Below, one piece after another: positions 35,772 to 47,092 of a stretch of 64,000 bases of DNA. A program made the translations under genes and the position numbers. The stretch's first letter is position 1, and each line of letters starts with the position of its first letter. This stretch comes from Seiridium cupressi. Taxonomy: Eukaryota; Ascomycota; Sordariomycetes; Amphisphaeriales; Sporocadaceae. The notes below the pieces were generated by a model. The model did not search any database and was not told the DNA's origin. It saw only the letters and a program-made list of their open reading frames with translations. Where the stretch lies: assembly GCA_036674765.1 (NCBI GenBank), contig JARVKI010000083.1:1-64000 (forward strand), written 5' to 3'.

Positions 35772-36671
35772 TATATATAATGATAATGACTACTTGTAGT
35801 CACAAATGTCGTTATCCTCTCTAGGAGGGAGGTTTCCGGTATGGAGAGTTTTCAGTCGATGCCTGGTCGATCTGGCAAGACTAGTTTGTAGAGATGGCCG
35901 GAAGATAAACGAAAATCGACAGCCACCAGTACAATGATGTTAGGCATCAAGATATGTCCACCGTTTGGTGGGGTTGTGTAACGGAAGCAAGGCTGCGTGC
36001 CGTCCATCTGCACCTGTCAAAGAGCCCAAGTGGCAATTGCATATCGCGCAACCGGAAGAGATCAGCAATCATTCAACAGAAAAGGAATCACTCCCAGAGT
36101 CGCGCAAGATGCGCGGCCAGCTCAGAAAGCCTATTGAAACTGATATCAGAACACCACACATAAACAAACAGGTGGCCGGTTTAGCTACCCCGATGTAGAG
36201 TATTGTAGGCGACGGAGCCTGTTGGTTGATACGTACTTGGTCGTGATCGTCTAATCTCGGGTTGTACTGGCTGGGTATTTCCATTAGACGCGTAGGATAA
36301 TATTCGGCATGACATAACACAATCTGTACTACATTCTCCAAGACCCAGAATGAAAGAGCGCATTGCAAATTTGGCTTCCACATGTGTCATAATGTAGGGT
36401 TTGAGTAAACATATATCATTGTTGACACGAGAGGTATACAAGAGATATAATACATATCCCCAGAGTCCAGTGCCGTATAATAGGAACGCCGAATATGCTG
36501 ACCCGCTTTCGATCTCGCGTGTATCATAACCATCCTGAGCGCCATCCCATACGTCATTTACCATCAATTTATCGTATCGCGAGATCCAAAGAACACCTCG
36601 CTGATACATCAAATACAAACTCAATCCCAAGCCTCCCCTAATTTCCTAAAACGTATGTGAGATGGACATGT
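35772..36671. other. Intergenic with an unassigned minus-strand frame
   Basis: Holds the promoter side of the CorA-like gene and a 142-codon minus-strand frame (36181-36609) described separately. Nothing else is visible. Confidence 0.4.
36181..36609 (-). CDS. Hypothetical short membrane-like protein (uncertain)
   Basis: A 142-codon frame from an ATG at 36609. It contains one hydrophobic stretch (AYSAFLLYGTGLWGYVLYLLY) and a polar Ser/Thr/Tyr tail ending STYQPTGSVAYNTLHRGS. No family is recognised, no convincing splice sites connect it to other sequence, and it starts only 63 bp below the stop of the proline-rich gene. It could be a real small gene, a terminal exon of a lost gene, or chance. 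Confidence 0.3.
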   Translation of the reverse strand: MYQRGVLWISRYDKLMVNDVWDGAQDGYDTREIESGSAYSAFLLYGTGLWGYVLYLLYTSRVNNDICLLKPYIMTHVEAKFAMRSFILGLGECSTDCVMSCRILSYASNGNTQPVQPEIRRSRPSTYQPTGSVAYNTLHRGS

Positions 36672-37292
36672 TTAGTCTCTATGGTAGTGTCGCCTATGCC
36701 GATCCTCGATGATGATCTCTCTCTCGTGACTGCGCGGCCTCGGCTCAAACCGCCGGGGTGCATCCACATAGCGGAAGGTTTCATAGTCCGGCTCGGCCCT
36801 GACGGGGTAAGGTACTGGTACGCGGACGGGGACCAGCTTCTCCCGCTCGATGTAGACCTCTCGCTCGCGGCTGTCCACTCTGCTGTGGCTCCTGCTGCGG
36901 CTGCTCCGCGAAGACTTGGAGCTCTTGTGGCTTTTGTGAGACTTGACGGACGGGTCGACGTCGACCGCGATGACCTCGATGGTGTCCTCCGGCGGTGGCG
37001 GCGGTGGCGGCGGAGGAGGAGGAGGGGCCACAATCACAGGCTCCGGTGCTGGTGGTGGTGGTGGTGGAGGAGGCGGGGGAGGAGCAACGATGACGGGCGG
37101 AGGCGGAGGAGGAGGGACCACAATGACGGGCTCCGGCTCCGGCTGGGGGATGACGATCGGCTTAGGTGGAGGGACGACGGTGGTGATCCGCGTCCGGGTT
37201 GTGACGCTGCCGTTGGAGGGCGGCTCGAGGTAGAGCCTCTTCTTGTACTTGTGGTACCGCTCCTTGCGAGGGGCTTCAACGACCGAATACAT
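36672..37292 (-). CDS. Proline-rich, Ser/Arg-rich fungal protein of unknown function
   Basis: One exon, 206 aa. The N-terminus is basic (APRKERYHKYKKRLYLEPP). Residues about 38-100 are a proline tract: four blocks of 7-12 prolines separated by VIV and PEP units. Then come an acidic-hydrophobic linker (EDTIEVIAVDVDP), a SHKSHKSSKSSRSSRSRS stretch, and a charged C-terminus with YIEREKLVPVRVPVPYPV and DYETFRYVDAPRRFEPRPR. There is no signal peptide or membrane helix. Polyproline blocks can bind SH3, WW or profilin partners, and SR-like stretches are often phosphorylated; both are inference. The mirrored plus-strand frame over this region is a shadow of the repeats. The ATG at 37292 is the natural start; frame choice is supported by the varied, charged C-terminal half. 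Confidence 0.75.
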   Translation of the reverse strand: MYSVVEAPRKERYHKYKKRLYLEPPSNGSVTTRTRITTVVPPPKPIVIPQPEPEPVIVVPPPPPPPVIVAPPPPPPPPPPPAPEPVIVAPPPPPPPPPPPPEDTIEVIAVDVDPSVKSHKSHKSSKSSRSSRSRSHSRVDSREREVYIEREKLVPVRVPVPYPVRAEPDYETFRYVDAPRRFEPRPRSHEREIIIEDRHRRHYHRD

Positions 37293-39496
37293 AATGTCAG
37301 ACTTGTGTACTCGATCAAAAGTGATGGGAATGTTTGTGTTTGTGAAGAGGTGATACGCGTGGTACGGGAATGTGATGATTTAGGGATGAAGTCTAACCTG
37401 TCGACACGAAGCACCACATTTCTAGGACACTTGTGGGTAGCGGCTTGAAATACGATCCGTGTAAGTGGGAGTCGGCAGCGAATCCGGGAAGCTGCACGAG
37501 GCCGATTACGTCACTCCGCTTCGGGTCTGGCCCCTTTAGCTCGTGATACAGGGTCCTGGGGTCGAGATCTTGGAAAACAGGAAACCGGCGCAGCAAGGAC
37601 GAAAGGTCGACAGGCGATTGTGTCGCTTGTCCAAGGGCGTTGTACGGTACGGTCGCAAACGAGAATGCAATATTGCAGAGATATGGAATGGAAGCAGAAA
37701 GCTACAACCTCTTCTCGTCCTGGGCGATCATGGGTATCATATACTCATGTAAAAATCCATCCTGGGGGGGGAGTCTCCAGTCGACCCCCACAAGCCCGCC
37801 ATGCGCCTTCGTGACCTTTGGGCAGCGCGCCCTGCCACACAAGTCTCAGAACCAGGGACGAAAAGCAAAGCCCACAAACCCACAATTCTCACATGAGGGT
37901 ATACGAGACCATCGCGAACTGCCATGACCCTGCCAGATTGGTGGTGAGTTGGGCACTCGGCTGATTGGGTCGAAGGGGCGTCGCTAGAGGCCGGTGAGTG
38001 GGCCCCAATGGTCGGATGACGCTCTGGCTCCCGCATGATCCAACGACCAAGAAGACGTCCAGAAGCCCTTGTCCCACTGTCTGGGCCTGGGCGCCGCGTA
38101 GATCTTGCACGATCTCGGGTCACTGCATGTGCGATAGCTGCCATGACATTCTGCCATTGCTCCACTTGGGTTCGCAGATGCAAACCCAAAGGATTGAACG
38201 AGGCTGACCCAAGATGGACCCCGGATCCGTGTTTGACAGGGCAAGGCTGTTCTCGTTGGGTGATGTGGCAGCAAAGCTAGCCGATAGGTAGGCTAAGGTT
38301 CAGGGATCGACCCCTTAAAGGACGCTTACAGCCACCGCGAAACCACAACCATTCCAAATCGATCGTCCAAATAAGGCTTCGACGCAGCCCGTCTTGATCG
38401 AAATGACCACGATTCATAACCCTCAGCCGTCCCCATAAGGAAATGGATACTCTACTAGAAGATTCGGCTGCCGAGGGGTAGACCGGAGCCGCGGAAACCA
38501 ACGATGGCGCCTTGAACGGTGGCAACGCGCATACGCGAGATCCTCGGCAGAAGACCAGGAAGTACGCGGTGGTGAGCGGGTATCTTCTTCGCTAAGCTCG
38601 TCCGATTTCAATATCGAGGCTCGGCAGTTAGGACGACCATTGGAAATCTGAGATCGCTGCTCTCCATGCTGGCAGTGCATGCTTATCAAGGCTGCTTGAC
38701 AGTTGGACAGGGACATCCGAACCTAGATTTATCTTCGCCAGGTAATGATGGTATTGGTCAGCATTCCCGATCTTGGACCTGGCTTGAGCTACCAGCATAC
38801 TGGTGGAACGTCCGTCTTAGCGACTTGATCGAATGCTTGGTTCGGGTATGCTGGCTGTTGAACTTTATCCAAGGCAGTTGGCACCTTAACCCGACCCAAG
38901 TGTAGCCCAACGGACTTGCGCAGGAGAGCGGCATCATGTTGCAGCTGGAACCGTCGGACATATACCACAATGCCAGGTGGATCCAACCACACCAGCCAAA
39001 TATGAGGCGTCCAAGCCAAGATACCCGGGAATTAGCGGAATAGAAGGTATCATTAGAAGCGCATACAGCACAGGGACATGCACCGCAATAATACGTGGGT
39101 GTTACGAGCAGTAAGTCATGGTTCTTGTGGCAACTGGATGCATAGACCTCTCCCTTTTTTGTGGTGGGTACAGGTGGATGATAATATGTCGAAAAGATGC
39201 CAATGTATCAGTGCATGGTGTTTGATTGTCTTATGGTACAAAATACAAAAGATTCTGTATTGCTTCCTGGCTAGGACTGATTTTGCTAGGCAGGGTATGT
39301 TGTACTCGGGTATCTCAAATCCCAATATGCAGAGCGATTTCCGCCATCATTCAAAAATGCTCCAACGCCAGCGTAAATGCTGCATCCCATCCAATAACTC
39401 CAAAATGATTTCCTTGCGCCCTCCCGATGCATCGTTATACGTAACTCATAAACATTTAGCCACCCGCGTCTTTCCTCCATAGGAACCCTCTGCCTA
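37293..39496. other. Intergenic, nothing recognised
   Basis: Upstream region of the proline-rich gene and 3' flank of the next gene. A 67-codon minus-strand frame (37393-37596) could be an upstream leader frame, but it shows no family features. Other frames overlap on both strands and look random. Confidence 0.45.
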
Positions 39497-40498
39497 TCAG
39501 AGGCTTGGTTCAGGTTCCGGTTCAGGGTACTCCAAAGGGGACTCTAGTGGTTCACACCGATAAACAGGAACCTGTGTTCTTTTCCGCCCATGATTTGCAA
39601 GTCTTCGAAGCTCCATCACTGACCTTCTGGTCGCCAATTTCTGGAGTTGCAACTGCTCTTTGCGACTGAGCTGCAACTTGGGCTGTGGGTTAAAGACAGC
39701 CTGAGGGATGTTAGTGGTCGAAGGCCCACCCGGTTGGATGTTCGGTGGTGCCTGTGCCTCATTATTCGAAAGGGGATGGGATCCACGGGGCGCATTTCGT
39801 GCACCTGCATGAGACTCCGCCTCTGCGTGTTCTGCATGTTGAGTTTGTGGGCGATCCGAGTGTGTTGATGAGGCCCTACGAGGTTTGTGTGGCGGTACGT
39901 TAGCGTCTGATTCTAATTCTGAATAGGATGCAATGGCGCTCTCATTCGCCTGTTGATTCGACCTGTTATGGCTATCTTTGCTGTTCGACTCATCATCGGG
40001 CAGCAAGAACCGAACGGTCCGTCGATTGGTAGGGCCTGCTGCTGCTGTTGCATTGTGGGTGCTGGACGTCTCGGCGTTGCTGGTGGTGGTTCGCCGTTCA
40101 GTTGGCTGTTGGTGGTGAGTTGCATTGCTGCGATGAGATACAGCTTGTTCCTGAGAAACTTCCGGACCGTGCTCATGTCGAGAACTGTCTGGCCTCGGAC
40201 GGGCGCGGCCGTTTACGCCTTTCTGAACTTTCTTGACCGGGGGAGCTATGTATCTCTTCAGAAATCTCTGATGTACCGCCGTCAGGCCATGGCTGTACTC
40301 GGGGGGTTGTTGAGGCTTGTAGCCTTGGATCTCAGGTATATGACCGTACAATGTTCTGAAATCGTCGGACCAGCCATGTTGGTCGATATGCTGCTTGCAT
40401 GCCTGGATCATGTTTTGATCCTTGTCTGCGGACTCATACTCATAAGAGAGTTTGCGTTGGCCCACTGGGATAGGAATCGGTCTTGTCTCGTACGCCAT
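39497..40498 (-). CDS. Hypothetical disordered protein, no family recognised
   Basis: One uninterrupted exon of 333 aa, begun at the first ATG (40498, MAYETRPIPIPVGQRKL). Residues 1-95 have mixed, possibly folded composition with several aromatic residues (GWSDDFRTLYGHIPEIQGY, HQRFLKRYI). From about 95 to 265 it is rich in His, Gln, Asn, Ser, Thr and Arg. The end (about 270-333) has a likely short helix, KLQLSRKEQLQLQKLATR, then SVMELRRLANHGRKR, then an acidic Pro/Glu tail with repeated PEPEPEP. There is no signal peptide, membrane helix or zinc ligand pattern. A 1-kb open frame is unlikely by chance in this context. It could be nuclear or a scaffold protein; that is a guess. Confidence 0.68.
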   Translation of the reverse strand: MAYETRPIPIPVGQRKLSYEYESADKDQNMIQACKQHIDQHGWSDDFRTLYGHIPEIQGYKPQQPPEYSHGLTAVHQRFLKRYIAPPVKKVQKGVNGRARPRPDSSRHEHGPEVSQEQAVSHRSNATHHQQPTERRTTTSNAETSSTHNATAAAGPTNRRTVRFLLPDDESNSKDSHNRSNQQANESAIASYSELESDANVPPHKPRRASSTHSDRPQTQHAEHAEAESHAGARNAPRGSHPLSNNEAQAPPNIQPGGPSTTNIPQAVFNPQPKLQLSRKEQLQLQKLATRRSVMELRRLANHGRKRTQVPVYRCEPLESPLEYPEPEPEPSL

Positions 40499-43400
40499 CT
40501 TGGACACTTTCCCTTGTCGTATCGTCTAAAATAATGGCTCTAGAAAATACTGAAAACTTGGAATAGTGACGTTCTCAAAATGGCCGATTGATGGATGAAG
40601 GTAGATGTTAATTATGATTTCTGCATCGTCGGCACTGTGATATATATATATTTCATATGGAAACTCCCTCACTGTCGAGGCAGTTCTATCTCCGAAAGAA
40701 CATAGAGTTTTAGACAACTTGAAAATTCCCTCGCGGGCGACTGTCTACACCTGAAATCCTTCACTATGGCTTCATGTGACGAGCAACGATGAATTCTAAC
40801 TGCCAGTAGGGAGCATGGACCCGGAGACGTTAACTTGCTCAAACTCACCCTGGGAACAAGAAAAATCCTCCTTGGCCTAGAATTAAAGTTTTTGAATGGT
40901 TTGAGAAGCTTCCACAGCTCTATACTTTACGTCATACCAACTGTGTAAGTCTCGTCTTCTCTCATGCTGAATAAAATGGTATATGGTTCTGACGGAAGTG
41001 CAACATAACTAATCATACAACGACAAGAAAAATTATGCATGGATATAAGAAACTAAGCGAAAAAATAAGTCATCAAATTATTGAGACCACTAGTGCGATT
41101 TAAGCCTGGTGACTTGGAATGGAATTCGTACCCGCAGAGCTGCCCCTATTGACTGTGAAGGTGGAATATGATCATGACGGACTTGTGGCACATATGCCAC
41201 GCATTCTGGACCATATCATGTAAATAAGGTGTGAGTTTCTAGTAAAAAATGCCAGTGAACCACGATGGCATGAAAACTTATTGGCATTCCTCGGGTCTAA
41301 GAGATCTGGTCGAGGCTTGAAAAGCTCAGAAGACCTATCGCAGCGTGGAAACAGCGGGCGAACACTGCAGTATAACTCACATCTCAATTCAAGATTGATA
41401 GCCAGACTTCATGGTGACCCTGGCACGAGTAAACCCTTTCCCTCAACTTAGGACAAGGCAACTTTCTGATACGCAGTAACCATTCCAGGTTTACCATTTA
41501 TGGAGCCCGAATGTAAACTTTTATGGTGGCCCCACTGTGATGTTTATTTCGTTGCTGCTAGCGGTATCTTATTGGCCATTTCGTTGGATGCACAACTAAC
41601 ACGACATTTTCTCGAGACGTTGTGCGAGCTATATGGTAATATTTGTTGACCACTGTTCCTCATAGATTTTACGTGCGCAACTTAGACTGGCACTGCAGAA
41701 ATGAATGACGGCTAAAGATATTGGTTGGCAGATTTCTTGATCTCAGGTATGATGTCTGATATCCCATCATTCTGACTCATGCTCCGCAGAACGTCAACGA
41801 CGAGAAAGACTCCTTTTGGAATGACTAATCTGTTAGATTATGCTAACAACCAAGCCTGGTTTCTTTAATGTATGTAGTTAAGCGTATCGTTATAGAGTCC
41901 ATCATGTTTTGGTCGTTTGTATTCTACATAGATGATTTCTTGCTGCTATACTCTTATAGCCTCAGAATCTTATTGGTCGACAACGTTCCTTGTATAATGC
42001 ATGGAGCCCGACATGCACATCGTGCATAGCATATTTATTCTGCAGGCCAATACACTCAGTCCACCTTGAACAGCTCATACTACGTTTCTCAAACCCCGCA
42101 GATCAGCTATTCACGTCTAACTTACGCCACTCCTGCGCATGATCGAGGGAGTACACCCCTGCACGGACCATGCGGCAGCACCTCGAGTTTGAAACGCACC
42201 CGAAACCTGCCTTCTATTCTGGCAATAAGTCATGAGGGCATGCAAAGTTTTTCCACGCCTCACAACTTACGATGAGTATGACGGCGTACATAGTAGCACG
42301 TTGTAGTGCGTTTACGAATGTTTGGATTGCAGCTCCATGGTATAAGCGAGTCTCAAGTCCTGTATACTTGTAGCACTGTGTTGCGCGTTGTAGCAATATG
42401 GATTGCAGGGTCGTAGAGAGGGTGGCAATCTTGTGGAGTTCGATACGTGGAGCTGACGGCTTTACCGTCGCCGTTAGACTCGTGTCAAGTAGAGAGAGAG
42501 ATACTGGAATATTGTCTCGGAATGTTCATATTAGGTATCTGGACTTCAATTTTGGATATCAAAGATAGACGCGAGATGTGGATCGGCATCCCACCTCTTG
42601 GTGCCGCGACGTGCCGCGCAATGAGCCACGACTATATCGTTCAGGTAACATTCAATATACGTCTGACACGGCCCACTGCGGAACCCGCAATCCAAATCAT
42701 GATCCATTGGACATGGTTCATATCGATATCGGTAAGCAAACCGAGCTCTCGCTTGAAGGATCGAGATGGAGCACCCAATATAAAGAGCTCGGCAACATCC
42801 GTGGCAGAGAGATGAGCAAAATCAACATCATATGGCGCAAAGGGAATCCTGATTGATTGCAGGAGCGCAGGGCGGTGATTCTCATCTGATTCTTAGCCGA
42901 GCTTGAACGGGAAGGGGAGATTCCGACCTCCAGCTGTCTCGAGCCCCGCGGGAACGAATGCGCCGTGCCTGGGAGAGGCGGAGGGCTGAGGAGTGCTCAG
43001 GATACTTGGCCCCTGCGGCTGGGCCAAATGCCGGCGGAAGTGGGATTCTTACAGATTGGCGAGGGCTTACATTGCGCTCACGTTGTACAAGATCTAGCAA
43101 TTCGGCCAGCAAGCCCTCAGGACACGGACTACGCAGTCGGCTTTTCTAGAACCGTGGCAGAATGGAGGGCAAAGCTTGTTTTGTGTCTGGGCGTTTGAAA
43201 CCTGATAGTAGTCCTCTTATTAGCATGTCCTATGCGCATTGGACGGCCATTCACCGTGTACGCATTGATGTAGCTCTGGTCGGCTTTGATATTGCAAGTC
43301 GAGAGAGTTGGTGTTTCTATTTGGACGCCATAGTACACATGCAAGCATCGTTGTTCTATGATCTTCTAGAATGGTGGTAGTTGAAATTGTCATTTTTTTC

Positions 43401-46400
43401 AATGATAATCTGTAGCTATGGTTGAATTGTTTGGCGCAAAGCAGACTGGATTGATATCAAAGACTGATTCTCTGGCCAGTTTGCATGTTCCATTTCTAGG
43501 TACGTCTTGGAAATCGAATTTGTTTCGGATGGGTAGACAACGAAGCCTTGGCAGGCTGCTGATATATGCAACTACTGATCTTTGAGGTAGGCCAGGTGCG
43601 CATGCTTGTTGAATGAAGAAGTCACTCACAGCCCTTGATGCCGGTAAGCCCGGGAGGACATGTCAGGTGAATTAAGCATAGAAATAAGGGGGAGCGGGCC
43701 CCTTGGGATCGCCAGTTTGAGAAACCTGGAGAAACGGGATCAAAGCTCACGGTGAATAGGCTTATTTGTGAGGATACAACATCTGTAATGGCAGTCGTGA
43801 GCTTAGGGTGTGGCGGCATGTTACCTGCCTATTCCAAATTGGATGGTAATGGCCGAGGCGGGCGACTGTTTCTTGGGCTTGCACCCGAACCACCAAACAC
43901 ATAATCGTGGGACGGGGCGAGCGGGACAACCATCCCGATAAATTGCTTGCATCAAGGCTGCATGGAGGACCACATCGCGGTCGCCACATCAGCGGTCCAG
44001 TATATAATAAACCGCCTTTGTATAGAAGGACAACGACTGCTTTGATCAATGAGATGTAGCACTGGCGCAGTGCTCCATCACACCGCCTCTTGGTGCGCTA
44101 ATCTCCAAAACAGGGCAGCATTGCGCAAGGTGTGATTGGCGAGCAACCCATGGGGGCCAAATGTTGATAATCCCCCGATGCACCTTTGGGCATGATGGTC
44201 AGATGTGGTTTAAGTCAGGGGCAATTGCTCCATGCCATCCATGAGCGAGGCCGATACTACCACCTAGGGTGACAGTCTGATATGTTTTTGTTTTTCTGAT
44301 GCTGAACCACCGAGGTTGAGATGACGACAGCTCGAGATGAAGACTTGAATTGTGCGCCTCGCACTTAAAGTCAGAGCAAGAAGCTCTGCGAGGAGGGACA
44401 TGTGGAGATTGAATGTGGTATTGACAATGCCCATCATTTGTGTGGGGTTGTTTCTTGAAGCGCTGAGTTGTGATTGTGAGGGTCCAGCTCGTGGCCGCTG
44501 GTTGGTTTGGAACCAATTGGCTTTGCTTGCAGAAGCCACATGCGAGATCCCCATTCGAGATTCGATTTCTTATGTGCTAGCATATATACCTAGGCATCAT
44601 CGTCACGGGGTCTTGGTAACACACCGAGTGACACATTGTCTGTCACCTATATTTGACCATGGTCATGGGCATCGTCTCAATGCGAGGTGAGAGCAATGGC
44701 TAGGTATGGTTCTACTGTTAGTTGTAGTGCAGAGCACACACAGCCTCATATCGTGGCGCTCTTTTTAAAAACATGGAAGCCCCATGAAGAAAAGCAGAGC
44801 TAATGGATATGGTTCCCGAGGGACAAACACCAGGCCCAAGGATGGTGCTCAAGTTTAATTAGAGTCATTTCAGGATCCATTGCACATGGATTTTGCCAAA
44901 GTCTGGCAGCAGGAGGATATCAGAGCTGTTGATAACACCAGAGAGATGACTTGTTTCAGTCGTGGTCCAATGCGACTAGAGAATGACAATAGCGAGATTG
45001 CTCTGGAGCGAATTAGACGACTCTGGACTTGTAACCCCTGTTTGGTTGCGTGTATGTTACAAACAAAGTATTACGGCAACGCATGACCACAAAAAAGTAA
45101 CACTCGCGTTACCTAGCCCAACACCATGGCGGGATACTATGGCATGATACTTTGCTCTGTTTGCCGCTGTATGATATACAAGGAAACAGGCTCGATGGAG
45201 TTGAAATAAAGAGACGGATTGCGATGCGCACGATTTCTGGGGACGACTGGAGCCTCGGTTATGAGCTTTGCCGCATCCGTATCCATGACACTTGCTCTTT
45301 GCGGAGTTTGTTCCTGCAGAAGGGTGAAGCCGCCGGGCCCTCTCCTGCATGATACATGAAGAAGACTTCCGGCCGGGACCTTCTCGACCGGGCTGCGGAT
45401 TTCATATCGTCAATCTGCTGTGTAGGTAAGCCAAGGTATTCCCTCAATCAGCCAAGACGTGTTTGTGTAGGTTTTGGGGACGCATGCATTTCACGTTGTC
45501 TCCCAGGCCAAACTTTCGGAGAAGGATAGACGTCAGTCTAATAAGACTTTGTCGAAGTCCAAAACCCAAAAGCTCAAGATTGAAGGAGCTGGAGACTCAG
45601 CCAACTGCTCATCTGAGATTTATGTCTCTGTAATTGCCGAATGCTTTCACGAAGCTTGGGCAATTCCGTGCTCTGAGAACCAGCGCCGTCCGTAGAAATG
45701 CTCCGAGTGGTCCGTACCACCGCTGCAGCTTTGATTATCAGCAGACATTTGTCGCATTTGGGAATCCGGGGTCTTTGAATGGGATTGCTCGCAGACCCCT
45801 GCGTGTGCCCTGGTAGTCTACAGGGACTAATGTAGCGCCTTAGCACACATGCAGCACTTTGCTAGGCAGGGTGGCAGGCTCGTGGAACGGGCCCTTGGCC
45901 TCGAGACACCTCGTTGTTCTACATGGCCTGCAGTGTCAAGATCTGATTGGAGTGCTCGACGTGTGCACGCATGGTTCCCCCTCTTTACCAACTTGCTTTC
46001 GGGCCCTCGAAGCCAAAAGCAAAGACAAGAGGACGCAGCGGGGCTTTTAGAGTTGTGAAGGACTAGCCGCTCCACGTGTCTGACGTGAGGCGTCTCTTGA
46101 GGCAGGCACGCAGCAGCAGCAGGGAAAGCGGCGCAGAGGCAGAAGTCGCATCAAGATAGTGGTGGAACCACATCCTTCTAGGCCAATGACTATTCAAGGA
46201 GGGCGGCTGTCAATGCACCTAGAGTGGGGCGGAGGATCCAGTTGAACCCTTTTCAGCGCCCTGCTGCCACTGCTGATCATCGATAGAGAGGGGCCTTGTT
46301 CGTCTATCGCCAGGGCGTCGTCGTGCTTCTGGTTAGGACGCCCACTGCTGCGGATACAACTGCGGTGCGATTCATGGCGTTTGCGCGCGAAATTGGTGGG

Positions 46401-47092
46401 ATCTGGGAGTCAATCACGCGAACCTCGTGCTTAACTCATCTCTAGATAGATCTAACGGGGACCAAAGTTATGCTGGCCTGCGCCGCTACATTAGTCATGC
46501 TGGTACATACAGAGAAATAAGTGCTTGCCGTGAAGTCTCCATACCGGCTTGTGGCAAGGGCCTGACTTCTTCTGTCTCTGGTCGTAGGTCGATCCTTTTT
46601 TCTCGTTCGTCTCCCTTTATTCTTGCTAGGGGTAGGAGAGAAAGACAAGCGTCGCCCGCAAAAGAAACGAAGACGACCGCCCAGCTCGACGATTATAACT
46701 GTGTTCGCAAACAGTGCCGGCGGATATGCGCATGTGCGCTTACTTGCAGTAGACCATCTCTCGCCCACGGCCACGCAGCACCTCTAGGCCTCCGTCACCC
46801 GGCATTACACACACGAGCCTGAACCCTGCCGGCCTGCCTCGGGCGCTGGTTTGCATCTCCAGACGCCGGACGCTGTACGACCAGCTCACAACCTCGCACC
46901 ATTGGGACTGCAACGTCAATCAGGGTCATCCTGTCGTCTCAAACCTCAGCGATCCCGCATTTGGGTCGCAAGGGAAAGCCTTTGAACCCCCGCAACTGGC
47001 GACGGCTTCCAATTGGCTGCGACGCCGCTCTCCCTCGTCTACCCGTTGCAGGGTGCAGTGCATAGATTTAGCAAGCCCAGACAGTGTGGACC
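40499..47092. other. Gene-poor region upstream of the RhoGAP gene
   Basis: About 6.6 kb without a supportable gene. Frames such as 42447-42815 and 42578-42856 (+) overlap one another and have no known domain. The last few hundred bases form the Bem3 promoter and leader. Confidence 0.45.

Noticed and set aside
36657..37448. Long plus-strand frames with Gly-rich or Arg-rich translations
   Set aside because: They are mirror images of the proline codon blocks of the minus-strand gene; the translation loses the varied charged C-terminal pattern seen on the minus strand.
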